From: Erythrobasidium yunnanense
Lineage: Eukaryota > Basidiomycota > Cystobasidiomycetes > Erythrobasidiales > Erythrobasidiaceae
Direction of reading: 5' to 3'
NCBI GenBank assembly: GCA_001600175.1
Contig: BCJC01000007.1
Coordinates: forward strand, 620,001-684,000
Length of the DNA: 64,000 bases
Both the position numbers and the translations under genes were made by a program. The notes under the pieces are model-generated. The model saw nothing but the letters and a program-made list of their open reading frames with translations. It ran no database searches and was not told the DNA's origin. Shown piece after piece: positions 12,226 to 22,297 of this stretch. Position 1 is the first letter of the stretch. Each line of letters opens with the position of its first letter.

Positions 12226-13484
12226 ATGCAGAGAAAGAGTAAGGCAAGACAAGGGCGAAAGCAACGCCAAAAGCTGACCTTCATGCTGGCTTTAAACAGA
12301 TCTGGAGACCCTGTAAGACTTTCTGTAGAGTATATACTGATGTATAAAGCTGCTGAAACGTCTTAATGACCGCCAGGATGGGCGCAGAAGCGATGGGCAC
12401 CATTCCCGAAGACACAAAGTTCACAGACGCCAAAGTATGCAAGAACCACATCTGCGGGACATGTCCACACGATCTATTCACCAACACGGCGAGCCTCTAA
12501 CCCGCCTTAGAATCAACGAAAGACCGGGCTAATACTCGAATTACAGAAAATGGACCTTGGACAATGTCCCAAGCTGCATTCGCAGAAGCTCAAAGACGAC
12601 TATGAATCAGCTGTGAAGGCAGCCGTCAAATCAATGAGTGCGAATGGCGATTCTGGCAAAGATGCACGACCCGAATACTCTGTCAAAGAGCTCGAAGGCC
12701 TCAAGCGAGAGTACGAGAGAAACATCATGGCTTTCGTGGATGAGTGCGATAGAAGGATAAGAGCTGCTCAGAGAAGACTGGAGAAGACGCCGGAAGAGAA
12801 TAACAAGACGACTGCCCTCATGCGAGAAATCGGAGAAGTCGAGGGAGCATATCAGTCTGCGATGGCAGCTGTCGAGTCGCTCGGTCAGCACAATCAACGC
12901 AAAGGGCGTGTCCTCACAAGCTGACATCCCTCTTTCGTGCCTTCTAGGTGAATCTGGCCAGATTGACGAATCCATGGCAGAACTGGCGAAAGCGGAAGCC
13001 TTGAAAGCCGAGAAGCAAGACAAAGAAAGAGAGCTGCAACAGCTCACAGATACATCTGGTGCCTCTGGCCATCAGAAATTGCGTGTCTGCGATATCTGTG
13101 GTGCCTATCTGTCCATCCTCGACTCGGACAGACGTTTGGCAGATCACTTCGGAGGAAAGGTGCGCAAACCCATGCTTTCATTACATGACCAAGTACATCA
13201 CTGACAATGCCTTGGTACAGATGCACCTCGGTTATCTACAACTCAGGCAGACGATCGAAGACTGGCGTTCACGCGGACCAGACAGTGTGCGCTTAGCAGC
13301 TGCGCCAGAAAGCATGAAGCCACCACCTGTGCCTTCAGACAATCCTGCATACGCTGGTATCTCAGCCATCTCAGGAACGGCAGAACCGAATGGCACGAAT
13401 GGGTCACCTACGAATGTGAAGAGGGAGAACGAGGACCCGTCGCTTGGAAACAGGGAGCGCGAGAAGAGACGGCGTTACGATTGA
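12226..13484 (+). CDS. LUC7: LUC7 family U1 snRNP component
   Basis: Component of the U1 snRNP that helps select 5' splice sites. Six exons (12226-12238, 12300-12312, 12377-12488, 12547-12907, 12948-13159, 13221-13484) give 324 residues: MQRKNLETLMGAEAMG, then VCKNHICGTCPHDLF (first zinc finger) and MDLGQCPKLHS. A long helical region follows (YERNIMAFVDECDRRI), then a second zinc finger RVCDICGAYLS to HFGGK and MHLGYLQLR. The tail ends REREKRRRYD, as in other LUC7 proteins. Exon 2 is a 13-nt micro-exon needed to keep phase. The intron 12489-12546 begins GC rather than GT. Family identity is certain; the first two exons are less so. Confidence 0.88.
12489..12546 (+). other. GC-AG intron inside LUC7
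   Basis: The exon ends ...TTCACCAACACG and the next exon starts AAAATGGACC, giving the expected LUC7 peptide FTNTKMDLG with no other in-frame solution seen. The intervening 58 nt start GCGAGC and end TTACAG, so the 5' splice site is GC. The +3 to +6 bases also depart from the usual AAGT. Confidence 0.75.
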
Positions 13485-14045
13485 TCAGGCAAATTCAGGC
13501 AAGACTCCGGTTTGCGGAGACAATTGCTCGATGTGTACATTCTATTGCGTGCTGCAGGGTAGCAGAAGCATGGCAGAACTTGTAACAACATGTAAAATGA
13601 GTAAAAGTAGCAGATGTAGAATGAAAGAGTCGGCAGACTATACTAGGTTGAGAAAAGCTAATGATGCTGCGATGTACAGATACAGGCGTCGTTGCCAGCT
13701 AGCTGTCCCAACACAACCCGCGGTCCAGAAACAGAAATGCTAAGTTGATGCTGAGGATACATTGTTGAATGATGTTGATTTGACAGAATATGCGATTTTG
13801 CTCGTCTTCATGACCCGATTAAGATTGTCCGGCTGAAGAGCTCTTGTTGAGGTCATCCATGATCGTGTCTGCTGACCACATTTGAAAGCTGTCTTGGACC
13901 GTTTCCTCACGATCTGGAGAAGGGCAAACGATTCGAAATGGGACCCGTCATGTCGAGACTTGTTTAAGCCAAAAGAGAAGTAGCGGCGGCGGCAGCTATT
14001 GGTGCGGTACCGGGCTCAGCCCTAGCGAAGGTAAGCTTGATGCGC
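13485..14045. other. Convergent 3' region, LUC7/KDM5
   Basis: 3' UTR of LUC7 and 3' end of the demethylase gene, transcribed toward each other. It may contain a last small exon of the demethylase at about 13964-14036 (see that gene). I see no other gene. Confidence 0.45.
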
Positions 14046-17000
14046 TTATCGGGGCTTTGCACTTCTCCTGCGGAGGCTTGACGCTACAGATCCATCTCGT
14101 ATAAGTTGAATGTCTGTATCAACATTAGGCCTCGGTTTGCTCACCTTGTGACCTGTGCCGTTGCTACGGGCTATAGCAGCCTCCGCTACGCCCGCCCGCT
14201 TCTGAAGCGTCTTGAGCATATCTAAGATTTCGAGGTCTGTCTGCCTTGTAACGAGGAGCAGTTCTGTATCTCCAAGAGTTTCGTAATGCTCTACGCATGT
14301 AACGATGGTCGAAGTCTTGGTTGTGATTTGGGACAGGTAGCAATACGAGTTGTCAACCTTGCACTGGCAAGGTCCGTCTGGTCCAGACCTCTGATCCACG
14401 ATCTCCACCAAGCTAGGTATGTCACTGCGAGCTTGCATACGATCTGACAGCTCCCGGATGACCATTTCTTCGAAGAGAGGCAGAAGCCATTTGGCTGTGG
14501 TTTGGCTCTTCTCGGTGAGGAAGATCGTCATCAAAAGCTCGTCGTGTGAGAAGACTGGCGGCTTGCTCATTTCGCGATATCTTCGAACGCAGCTGAGGTC
14601 CTCTTTCAGCCAGTCGGGAAGGCAGAAGTTGACTGCTTCATTGTAGTTCATGTCGTGACTATGAGCATTATAGATCAGTCATGTCCTCCTGATGAGTACT
14701 GTTTTACTTACTTGAACCCGGCATGGTATGCTTTCGGAAAAGTAATGACAAACTCGTTTGGTCTTTGATCGCACACGCTTACTCGTACGCCGGCCTTCTT
14801 GAGTCGACCAGGGCTCATCAGAGTGACGAGCTGGAACATCAGATCTGGTTGTTGTTGGAAAAGCTCGGGAGCAGCTGCTTTCATCGCATCTTCCAGCAGT
14901 TGATCGTCTTCGCCCGGAACGCCGTACCAGGTCTTGGTCCCGCCCCAGTGATGGTAGTTGACGCTGTATGCCATCTGAGTTCACGCGTACTGCCTGGTGA
15001 CGAGTTGAGCTTACGAGTATGTGTAATGATCCTCTTTGTGCCAAGCGAACGTCGAGAAGAGCATCCCGACGTATCCCTGGAACAACGTATGAGCACTTCT
15101 CGTCTTCTCGAGATAAGCATACTCGCCCAAGGAACGGTCATGCCGCAGATGTCAGACTTGACGTATCGTAGTAACGATCCAGGAATGATTGGGCTGTTGT
15201 TCTAAGTCAGCATCATATAAAGGCATGCGGAATTCTTCTCACAGGTTGTTGAGATTCCACCCATCTCTGGCGTACGGGTTGTCCGGGAATTTCGGTAGCG
15301 AGGGTATCGCACTGTAGACGTCGAAGCAATGTTAGTTTCGTTACGTCGATAAGAGACGTAAGAGGCTTACCTTCCGCAAGTCGAAGTATGCAAGTCTGCT
15401 CCGTACTCAACCTCAATATCTTCTTGGGGCTTCTCGATCAGTCTCCAGAACTCTCGCTCGAGATGTTCCTCAATGGCAAGCTCCTTGACCCAGTCTTCGC
15501 CTTGGCCTCTCCACTCCGCAAAAGGCACTTCTCGTTCAGGTAGAGGATGTCGTTCGAGCCAATCTTGACGAAAGGCAGTGGCCATTTTGTGAAAACTACC
15601 AAAGGTATGCTCGTTGCCTTCTTCGAAGCCGTAGTCTGCGCCAGTGGTTACGATGCATGTATCACAGATCCAATCGCCCTTTGGCACGGTCTCGAGAGGT
15701 GGTTCGAGGCATGTCAGGTGATATCCCTAATGTAGCAGTCGGCAGCTGTATCTGGCACAGAGTAACATTCCACACTCACTCGATCACAATCATCGCAAAG
15801 CAGAATGGACTCCTGCAGAATATGGTCAGGTCAATTGGGCAAAGTCGGTCTCTTCACTGCAGGGACTTACCTCATCTTCATCGCTCTGGCAGATCTCGCA
15901 AGCCTACGAATGTATGAGATCAGCATCTCGCTATCGAGCACCGCAGCTCCGTTACCCACGTCACCGGGCTTTGATGTTGGAGACGGTTCAGATTCCTCGT
16001 TGCCGCCCTCAATTTGTGATGCTGCTATAGGAGCGGGCTCAATAGAAGATAGATAGGAGAGGGCCATTCTTTGCAACTCATCGGCTGGAGAACCCTTATT
16101 TTGGGCTGGCGATGCGTTGAGAGCGGCGTTCAGCTTATCCGAAGCTGCTTGCACTTTCTGTAGTGTGACGGGTGATGCGCTCGAAGGACCAGCAGCTGCG
16201 TCCGAGGCCTTTAGACGGTCCTGAGGCGTGCTTCTCATACCTCCAGTCATTGATCCAGGCGTCTCATGCGGTGTTACGTTTGCCATGATCCTAACTCGAT
16301 AATCTTCGAACGGCTGAATTATGTTGCAGTAAGCATGCTTGATTTGTGCTGGGATGGAGGGGTCGCTTCTCAGGTCGAAACGCATTAACGTTGCGATGCC
16401 CGTCCAATTTCGCGCTTCAGAGACCTGCAGACGAGAGATTAGACCGTGAGAATGCAGTCCGAGACATTACTCACAGCCTGAAAGCCACCCAAGGCTGTGA
16501 CCTCCTTGCGTAGTCGCCACAGGTCGACAGGCTTTCCTCCGATGATGGGGATGGAGATCTTCATCTTCTGCTGCTGCTTGTGAAAGAGATACAGTTGTTC
16601 TAAGAAGTTGAGATTGGCCCGTGCGGATGCCTCCATCGAATTGAGGCGTTGCAAGCGCGTCGTGAACCGGAAGGTCTGCAGACACACTCAGCCTGGGATG
16701 AGTGCAAGATGGAACACTACATACCTCAGTATCGTGCGCAAACGGCGGCTGCCATCCCTCGGGCGGTATAACCTTGCACATGCCAAAGCCTCGGACTTTG
16801 GAGTCTTTCGTCACTTTGTCGATATATTGGAGAGGTTGAGCGAACTCTTCTACGGAAGGAGAGAAGATGGGACAGTGTTCCAATCCAAAGAGTCTGGCTG
16901 TGGAGCGGGGAGGAAGACGAGAGGGAGCGGAGGTGCGGATGTCTGAGAAATCCAGCGGAGGGCAAGAAGGCTTTCCATTGCTCGATTCTCCTGTATTCGA

Positions 17001-17156
17001 TGCTATTGTCGCTTTGCCGGGAGCCAGATGCGCAGAAGCGCTCACGGCTGTCGAAGATAAAGTCGCCTTGGCTGCTACCCCACCACGCCTTTGTGGACTG
17101 GCGATGGCAGCATCTCCTATCTTCTGCATATCGACGGGCTGCTCTGCTTGATTCAT
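14046..17156 (-). CDS. KDM5: KDM5/Jhd2-type JmjC histone H3K4 demethylase
   Basis: Fe(II)/2-oxoglutarate-dependent demethylase of methylated H3K4 in chromatin. Domain order: JmjN ([33 protein letters not shown]), ARID ([33 protein letters not shown]), and a linker. One PHD finger follows ([34 protein letters not shown]). Then comes JmjC with the metal-binding HKED in [14 protein letters not shown] and the later His in [14 protein letters not shown], and a C5HC2-type zinc region around [12 protein letters not shown]. Iron ligands look intact. About ten short introns were joined. There is no PLU-1 extension or second PHD, so size and layout are Jhd2-like. The ATG at 17156 is the first in frame. 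The C-terminus is uncertain: a GTGAGC donor at 14144 could splice to AAG|CTTACC and end at 13964. Confidence 0.85.
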
Positions 17157-17726
17157 CGTAGAAGAAGATCTTTGGATCCAGCTCGAGTCGCCGCGGGAGA
17201 TGGTCTTCAAAGGTTGCACGAGCTCGAATTCGGCAAGGCAACTTAACACTTTCCTTGATCCTTTCGATGCTTCTACGTGTCTTCAGCAAGCCTGGATCAA
17301 TCTGGCCATCATACTCTGGTCGGGACGATTGAATCGGGACACGGTGACAGGCGATGTCTGGCTCAGACTCGAAATTGACACATCGGATAACGGCTCAAAC
17401 AACATCCATGCCTCATACCTTTGTTATGTCGACTCAAACACGCTCCATGCGGCCGCTTCCCGTACAGCTTAGTGACAAATGAATCCTGGAGAGTCAGCGG
17501 GAACGATTGTCAGACAACCATCACGTCACTGTTCGGCTTCAGAAGTACACCAGGCTCTTGCTGAGAATATAGTGACTTTGATGGCAAAGACCGGCATTTG
17601 ATTCATCCAGCTTCGACTTCGCAATCAGAGTGGATACTAAAGCGAGTCTGGGAATGGAAAAGACAACGACCATGATGAGAACTTGAACGGCTGCCGAGCC
17701 TCGTTATACCTCCTGCTCCTACTGCC
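17157..17726. other. Intergenic, KDM5/Cys-rich gene 1
   Basis: Promoter side of the demethylase (to about 17.5 kb) and the 3' side of the first Cys-rich gene. Only short frames without family features are present. Confidence 0.4.
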
Positions 17727-18116
17727 CTAGACATCGAGCCACTCCCCTGTGAACTCAACCTTCTTGAGTTTTGTCGGACAGACAGTGCAGTAACGTCTGG
17801 TAACTTCGGTGACGGGTCTCATGCCTAAGACCTCCTCTCCATACTCGCGAGATACTACAGTGAGCCAAGGATGTTGCGGTATCTCCTTGTTGCAGAAATG
17901 ACCCGCCTCGTAACGAGGATGATTCTGCAGCACGCATGTCCATAACAGCGATCCGGCACCCAGACATAGGTCCATGTCGCAAGCCCTCCCTCGTCGAGTT
18001 CCACCTCTACCTACATAAGCACAGCGAATGGGCGGCACTACAGCATCTCGATTGCCTTGGCTACGAGCGGCCGATCCGGGCTGGATCTTTGCAGCTCTCC
18101 TACGCGGGCCAGGCAT
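17727..18116 (-). CDS. Small Cys/His-rich protein, array member 1
   Basis: Unrecognised 129-residue protein. It shares with members 2-5 the order C-x(n)-C-x-M-D-x-x-L, W-x-C, H-F-C, H-P, then Y/C-C-x2-C: here RACDMDLCLG, LLWTCVL, AGHFCNKEI, QHPWLT and RYCTVCPTKL, ending EFTGEWLDV. The N-terminus is Arg-rich with no obvious signal peptide. The spaced Cys and His could bind zinc or form disulfides; the sequence alone does not decide. A related module lies upstream at 18240-18495, so an upstream exon is possible. Expression and function are unknown. Confidence 0.55.
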   Translation of the reverse strand: MPGPRRRAAKIQPGSAARSQGNRDAVVPPIRCAYVGRGGTRRGRACDMDLCLGAGSLLWTCVLQNHPRYEAGHFCNKEIPQHPWLTVVSREYGEEVLGMRPVTEVTRRYCTVCPTKLKKVEFTGEWLDV

Positions 18117-18943
18117 TGCGACTGTGACTGCCGAGTAAGTTAGCTAGGAGCCTGAGTAAGCCAAGAAGCTCGCATGAACCTGATGCAGACTTCCGCGCTT
18201 GGAAAGATGCGAATGCTGTATGCGAAATGGTAGTAAGAGTCGGTCTTGCGAGGGGATGAAGCCAAGGACAGAGCACGTCGCGCCCAACAGCTAGCCCGCG
18301 CCCAACAGCTGGCCCATCCAAAGCAGCGCCTTCTGACGGCAGTGCAAATGGTCCAGCGGAGCGATCTACGCCCGGTGGAGTCAGTCTCGTACCTCCAGCG
18401 AGCGCGAAGGTGTCCGCAAGGCCATGTAAACGTTGTGACGGTCGAGGATGAGTGAAGCGGGCGTCAGCCTGGTGAAAGCGGAAAGTGAGATAGCATACAG
18501 ACTGGCCCAATGATGCTCTGTTAGAGATCTTACTCGCTTCGGAGCCAATAGGAGTCCTGTGCAAGGTATTGACTGACTCTACGTCAGCGTTGTATTGACT
18601 GGCTCCGGTCGAGATGCCGATCTGTCAGTATATTCTGTGATAAGCTTCGGCGATCCCCTCAACCGGATGCAATACACCGCATTGCAGCATTCTGAGAGTA
18701 TAAGAAGTTGGAAGAGAGCGGGTTGCTCTACATGCTTGGAGAGGCAGGGCTTGCAAACAGAAGTGAGTTTAAAGAGCAGATAGAATAACGGTAGTATCTA
18801 GCGTGTCGTGTAAGTGAAGTGAAGTGGATAGGAGGTTTCTTCGGTTCGCGGAGGGTATAACTTGTTTTCTTGGTGAGGGCAGACCACAGTACTGGAAGTA
18901 GGACTGCAAGCTGCGCTTCGAGATGAGAGGAGTGCATCACTCT
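18117..18943. other. Intergenic with array module, Cys-rich 1/2
   Basis: Contains the module described separately at 18240-18495 and a further 450 nt, up to the stop of member 2, in which I see nothing defined. Confidence 0.4.
18240..18495 (-). repeat. Array-associated upstream module, copy 1
   Basis: Aligns by eye with 19480-19725: shared blocks include GGATGAAGC...GAGAGCA, CAACAGCTAGCCC, GCAGCGCC...CTGACGGCA, and GGCCATGTAAxCGTTGTGA. Copy 1 carries a short internal tandem duplication of CGCGCCCAACAGCTxGCC near 18289-18325 that copy 2 lacks. It may be a promoter element or a diverged first exon. Confidence 0.6.
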
Positions 18944-19357
18944 TCACTCATATGCAGGCCCTCCGTTACCCCTCCTTGGGACGCTGACCCAACGGCCCGT
19001 ATCTATTTCATCGGTCATCTTTGTAGAGCAGACAGCGCAGTAATGCTCGGTGACTTCTATGATGGGTGCTCTGCCTGAGACCTCCTTGCCGCGTTTGTAA
19101 GAGATCTTGAATAAGCAGGGGTGGTCGTCGCGCTTGCAGAAATAATCGGCTTGGTGTGTAGTATGGGAACGCCGGATACAAGCCCATCTCTCCGACCCGG
19201 CCATCAGGTACATATCCTTACCGCAGATGCGTTCACCCCGTCCAGATCGATACTGACAGGTCTTGTGCGGCACTGAGAAATCTCGATAACCACGGCTATA
19301 TGCGAACGATGTACGAAGAGCGGTCGCAACTTCGAGGCGTTGGCTTGAGCTAGCCAT
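18944..19357 (-). CDS. Small Cys/His-rich protein, array member 2
   Basis: Unrecognised protein of 137 residues starting MASSSQRLEVAT (first ATG in frame). It carries SRGYRDFSVPHKTC, RICGKDMYLMAG, ERWACIR, ADYFCKRDDHPCLF, and EHYCAVCSTKM, then a W-V terminal segment. The RGYR-x4-P-x-KTC motif is shared with member 3, and CG-x-DM-x-L and W-x-C with members 3 and 4. This is the clearest representative of the family. No signal peptide or membrane segment is seen. The upstream module at 19480-19725 lies about 120 bp before the start. Confidence 0.6.
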   Translation of the reverse strand: MASSSQRLEVATALRTSFAYSRGYRDFSVPHKTCQYRSGRGERICGKDMYLMAGSERWACIRRSHTTHQADYFCKRDDHPCLFKISYKRGKEVSGRAPIIEVTEHYCAVCSTKMTDEIDTGRWVSVPRRGNGGPAYE

Positions 19358-19948
19358 TGCGGGACAGGATATCTGGTGATGAGGTGTTGTAGGCTGGGTA
19401 GATAGCAAGACCAGGTTACGATCTTAGGTAGTTGTTTGAGAGGCCAAGCGATATCTGTGAGGTGATTGTGGGATTTGGTCCTGCTCGAGGATGAAGCAGA
19501 GGAGAGAGCACCCCGCGTCCAACAGCTAGCCCACTCCGGAGCAGCGCCTACTGACGGCAATGCAAGTGGTCGGGCGGAGAGATCTACGCACAACAGGGCT
19601 CGTCTCTTGCTTTCAGCGTGCGCGGACGTGTGCGCAAGGCCATGTAAGCGTTGTGATTGTATGGACTGAGCGAAGCGGATGTCAGCCTGGGAAGAACATG
19701 AAGAGTGAGATGGCATACATATCGCTTGAAGTACAGCATCGCCGGCCTTCGCGAGGTGGAGAGTCATAGTCGAGGAAATTGCAATTGAAACGAGGCATCT
19801 TCTACTACAAGGCGAAGATCGAGAGTCAGGTTCGGGGCATCATTTGGCACAGAGAGGAAAGATGGCTGCAGGTGCTCGCGAGATAGATGGGTACGGAGAG
19901 TGGGGATGAGACAGGACCAGACAACGACTGACTTGAGTATGGGCTTTC
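19358..19948. other. Intergenic with array module, Cys-rich 2/3
   Basis: Contains the second module copy (19480-19725) and the 3' side of member 3. A minus-strand open frame from the ATG at 19767 crosses the module and could be an upstream exon, but I cannot place splice sites with confidence. Confidence 0.4.
19480..19725 (-). repeat. Array-associated upstream module, copy 2
   Basis: Diverged direct repeat of 18240-18495, in the same orientation and the same position relative to its gene. Read on the minus strand, both copies keep the peptide-like series SQRLHGLA, VDxSAxP and ALPSxGAA in one frame, which hints at coding but is not proof. Confidence 0.6.
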
Positions 19949-20362
19949 CTAATGACCCCAGCGGACGAATTCGTTCCTTTCGGTCATCCCCCCGTCGTAC
20001 GGACAGATGGTGCAGCACTTGTATAGCTGTCTTCGAGTAGCTACCGCATTGTAGCCGGGAGCCAAGATAGTGTAGTACACCCACCTTTTTACGAAGGCGT
20101 GTTCGTCATCGTCATCCTCGCAGAAGTCCACAAAGTCCCGATGATGCCTTTTGTTGCCGGGACATCTCCACATGATTGTGAGTGGCTGGTGAACATCTTG
20201 CATCAGGTGTATATCTTGACCGCATGGGTGACCACTAGAACTCCTGCCACGTCCTGATGTCTGCACGCTCATCGTGCAGGTTTTCTTTGGTACAAGGCCA
20301 CGGTACCCCCGCAGAGACGCCGCAGAAGTCGCCAGAGCATTACTATATTCGTAGATTGGCAT
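19949..20362 (-). CDS. Small Cys/His-rich protein, array member 3
   Basis: Unrecognised 137-residue protein starting MPIYEYSNALAT. It carries LRGYRGLVPKKTC, HPCGQDIHLMQD, IMWRCPGNKRHH, DFCEDDDDEHAF and a C-terminal KCCTICPYDGG ending VRWGH. The order of Cys motifs matches members 2 and 5. The acidic run after the third motif replaces the HPC of member 2. No signal peptide is visible. Its upstream region (20363-21072) has no clear module copy. Confidence 0.58.
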   Translation of the reverse strand: MPIYEYSNALATSAASLRGYRGLVPKKTCTMSVQTSGRGRSSSGHPCGQDIHLMQDVHQPLTIMWRCPGNKRHHRDFVDFCEDDDDEHAFVKRWVYYTILAPGYNAVATRRQLYKCCTICPYDGGMTERNEFVRWGH

Positions 20363-21072
20363 GGTTGCCAGAATTGACCTCTAAGTACATGAAGCATTGT
20401 CATCAGCCCAGGAACATTGGATCTGGGCTGATAGACTTACGTTGTCGCCTGCACAGTCGGGCGATGTCGCTCCAATGTACAAGGAGCTGAGACGCCCAGG
20501 CGCTTGATCTGTATCTGTCGTATGACGAGAGGGAATGGACTCCTTGCCGTCCTCAACGAAAACATGGCGTACGGCTGGCGGTGCGTAGGCGCTGCAGAAG
20601 GATCTTGCTCGACAAGAGGTAATCGACAGGAGCTCATCTGTTGACTTGAGTGAGAGTCAACTTGTCGATTTCAGACAAATCAATCGATGCTGCAGCGCCA
20701 TCGTTGAAGTGCTCCGACAACCGTAGATTGCGTGGAGGTCTGACTTTGATAGGATCAAATTACGATCTTGTTAACGAAAGGTATGCATGAAAGCAAAGGC
20801 AAGACTTTATGGCTTCCGCCACTTGGTCCCTAATATGGGTTGTCGAAGTGAACGATGATGAACAGACAAGGTGGGACTTCGGACATGAGAGTACCCAAGA
20901 TGTGCCGAGTTGCTGCTTGTGATGATCAGGTCACGTCGGGGACCATTACAGAGGGCTTGCGGACTGCTGGGACATTAAGTGAAGGAAGAGGACAACGGTA
21001 GGGAGGCAGTAAGATGAGAGAGGCCAGACAACATTGACAATCATACGCAGTCAAATCTGGCTCACCAATTCT
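20363..21072. other. Intergenic, Cys-rich 3/4
   Basis: About 700 nt between members 3 and 4. I could not find a clear copy of the upstream module here, and no other gene, RNA or mobile element is recognised. Confidence 0.4.
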
Positions 21073-21273
21073 TTAAGGCGGGCAGTGAAACTTGTTGTTC
21101 TCCCCCAGATTACATCGCCATTTCTCATTTGCCTGTAGTGTCATGTCCTTGTGACCGCAGTATTGCGATTTGTGAATGTGCCAATGATTGCAAGTCTTTG
21201 CAGGTACCATTTGCGTGCATGACGGGTCACGTATGCGAGCTGCTGAGCCCTCTCGAACCGTCGCACGACCCAT
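21073..21273 (-). CDS. Short Cys/His-rich protein, array member 4
   Basis: Only 66 residues, starting MGRATVREGSAA. It keeps the first half of the family pattern: MVPAKTCNHWHIH, QYCGHKDMTLQANE and KWRCNLGE, then ends FHCPP. The DFC/HPC and terminal C-C-x2-C parts are absent from this frame. It may be a decayed copy, a natural short form, or have an unseen 3' exon. It has a module upstream (21400-21560). Confidence 0.45.
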   Translation of the reverse strand: MGRATVREGSAARIRDPSCTQMVPAKTCNHWHIHKSQYCGHKDMTLQANEKWRCNLGENNKFHCPP

Positions 21274-21874
21274 CTACATCACTGCGACATTAGGATGTGT
21301 ATTGGAGCTCTGCATGCCGCGCTCGCGCTCACTATTGCTTCTTCTGATGCGGTCGTGAATGGGCTCCTTTGCGCTGTGGGTGTAACGCTTTGGCGGTTAG
21401 GTGAAAGCGGAGGAGAGAGCAGCTCCCACCGTCGCTCCGAGTTTTGCCCACGACTGGGCGGTGCATTGGAGTGAAAGGCAGGGACTCACTCCTAGCATTG
21501 AGAGGAGTCCAACGAGATCACAAGGTGATGCACTCTCGACTGTGAACCTGTACTTGCAGAGTCCGCCCAGCTGCTCCATACAAGGTGCTGATCCTAGTTC
21601 GTATGTGAGAGCATGGAACATATGCCGAGGTGCAGCGAGGTGCGTTCGTGCTGACAGTCCGACCGCCTTCGCTTTTCCACTTTCAAGGCAGCAGAAGTGA
21701 AGGTTTAAGTGATTCCAGCGGCGATTCCGTAGAGTAGTGCACATTGGCTTAATGTTCGGCTCAAGCTTGAATTGGTTGAAGTTATCATTTAGAGAGCGGG
21801 ATGACGGAAGCAGACAGTACGAGAATGTGAGAACAGGCAGAATGATGTATATGCTTGATCCAAGCTTTAAGCGC
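21274..21874. other. Intergenic with array module, Cys-rich 4/5
   Basis: Contains module copy 3 (21400-21560). A long minus-strand frame (21397-21939) overlaps both the module and the end of member 5; its coding status is unclear. Confidence 0.4.
21400..21560 (-). repeat. Array-associated upstream module, copy 3
   Basis: Shares with 22432-22560 a near-identical block of about 45 nt, from GCGGAGGAGAGAGCAGCTCC through CACCGTCGCTCxGAG to TTTTGCCCACG, then drifts. The AAGCxGAGGAGAGAGCA core is also in copy 2, linking all copies. Confidence 0.65.
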
Positions 21875-22297
21875 TCAAGCGGTGAAATAATCAGCGGGTA
21901 ACGGATCGTTGGGCCCGCACCATTTGCCACACCACTCACGGACTAGGTCTCTCGTCTCGTAATCGCACAACGTGCAGCATTTCCAGGTGCTCAGTAAGAC
22001 GGAATATGAACTAGAGATCTCATGCCCACGTATATGTTTATTGAAAGTTACGCAAGGGTGCTTTCCTTGATCACAGAAGTGCCCTGGATCCAGGATTTGA
22101 TGTCGTCTCTTGGTATCGCACGCCCAGAGAGCAGGTCTCCCAGTAGGTCGGTCGTACAGTCTCGCGTGTTGTGGGCACTGTTTCTGCTTCCGGTGACGCC
22201 CGATGCTGATTATGTGTTCGCAAGGGACGCCTGCCACTGGGCCAGAATAGCGCCTTTGATAAGCGGCGGATTCTTCTGGGCACTGTGAAAGACCCAT
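21875..22297 (-). CDS. Small Cys/His-rich protein, array member 5
   Basis: Unrecognised 140-residue protein starting MGLSQCPEESAAY. Motifs: AGVPCEHI, KQCPQHARLYD, ALWACDTKRRH, GHFCDQGKHPCVTF, STWKCCTLCDYE and a terminal EWCGKWCG. It has the most Cys of the five, and HFC-x4-HPC matches member 2 closely. Just upstream a GTAAGA donor and a TTTCACAG acceptor within the first codons suggest an alternative model with an upstream exon. No hydrophobic leader is apparent. Confidence 0.58.
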   Translation of the reverse strand: MGLSQCPEESAAYQRRYSGPVAGVPCEHIISIGRHRKQKQCPQHARLYDRPTGRPALWACDTKRRHQILDPGHFCDQGKHPCVTFNKHIRGHEISSSYSVLLSTWKCCTLCDYETRDLVREWCGKWCGPNDPLPADYFTA

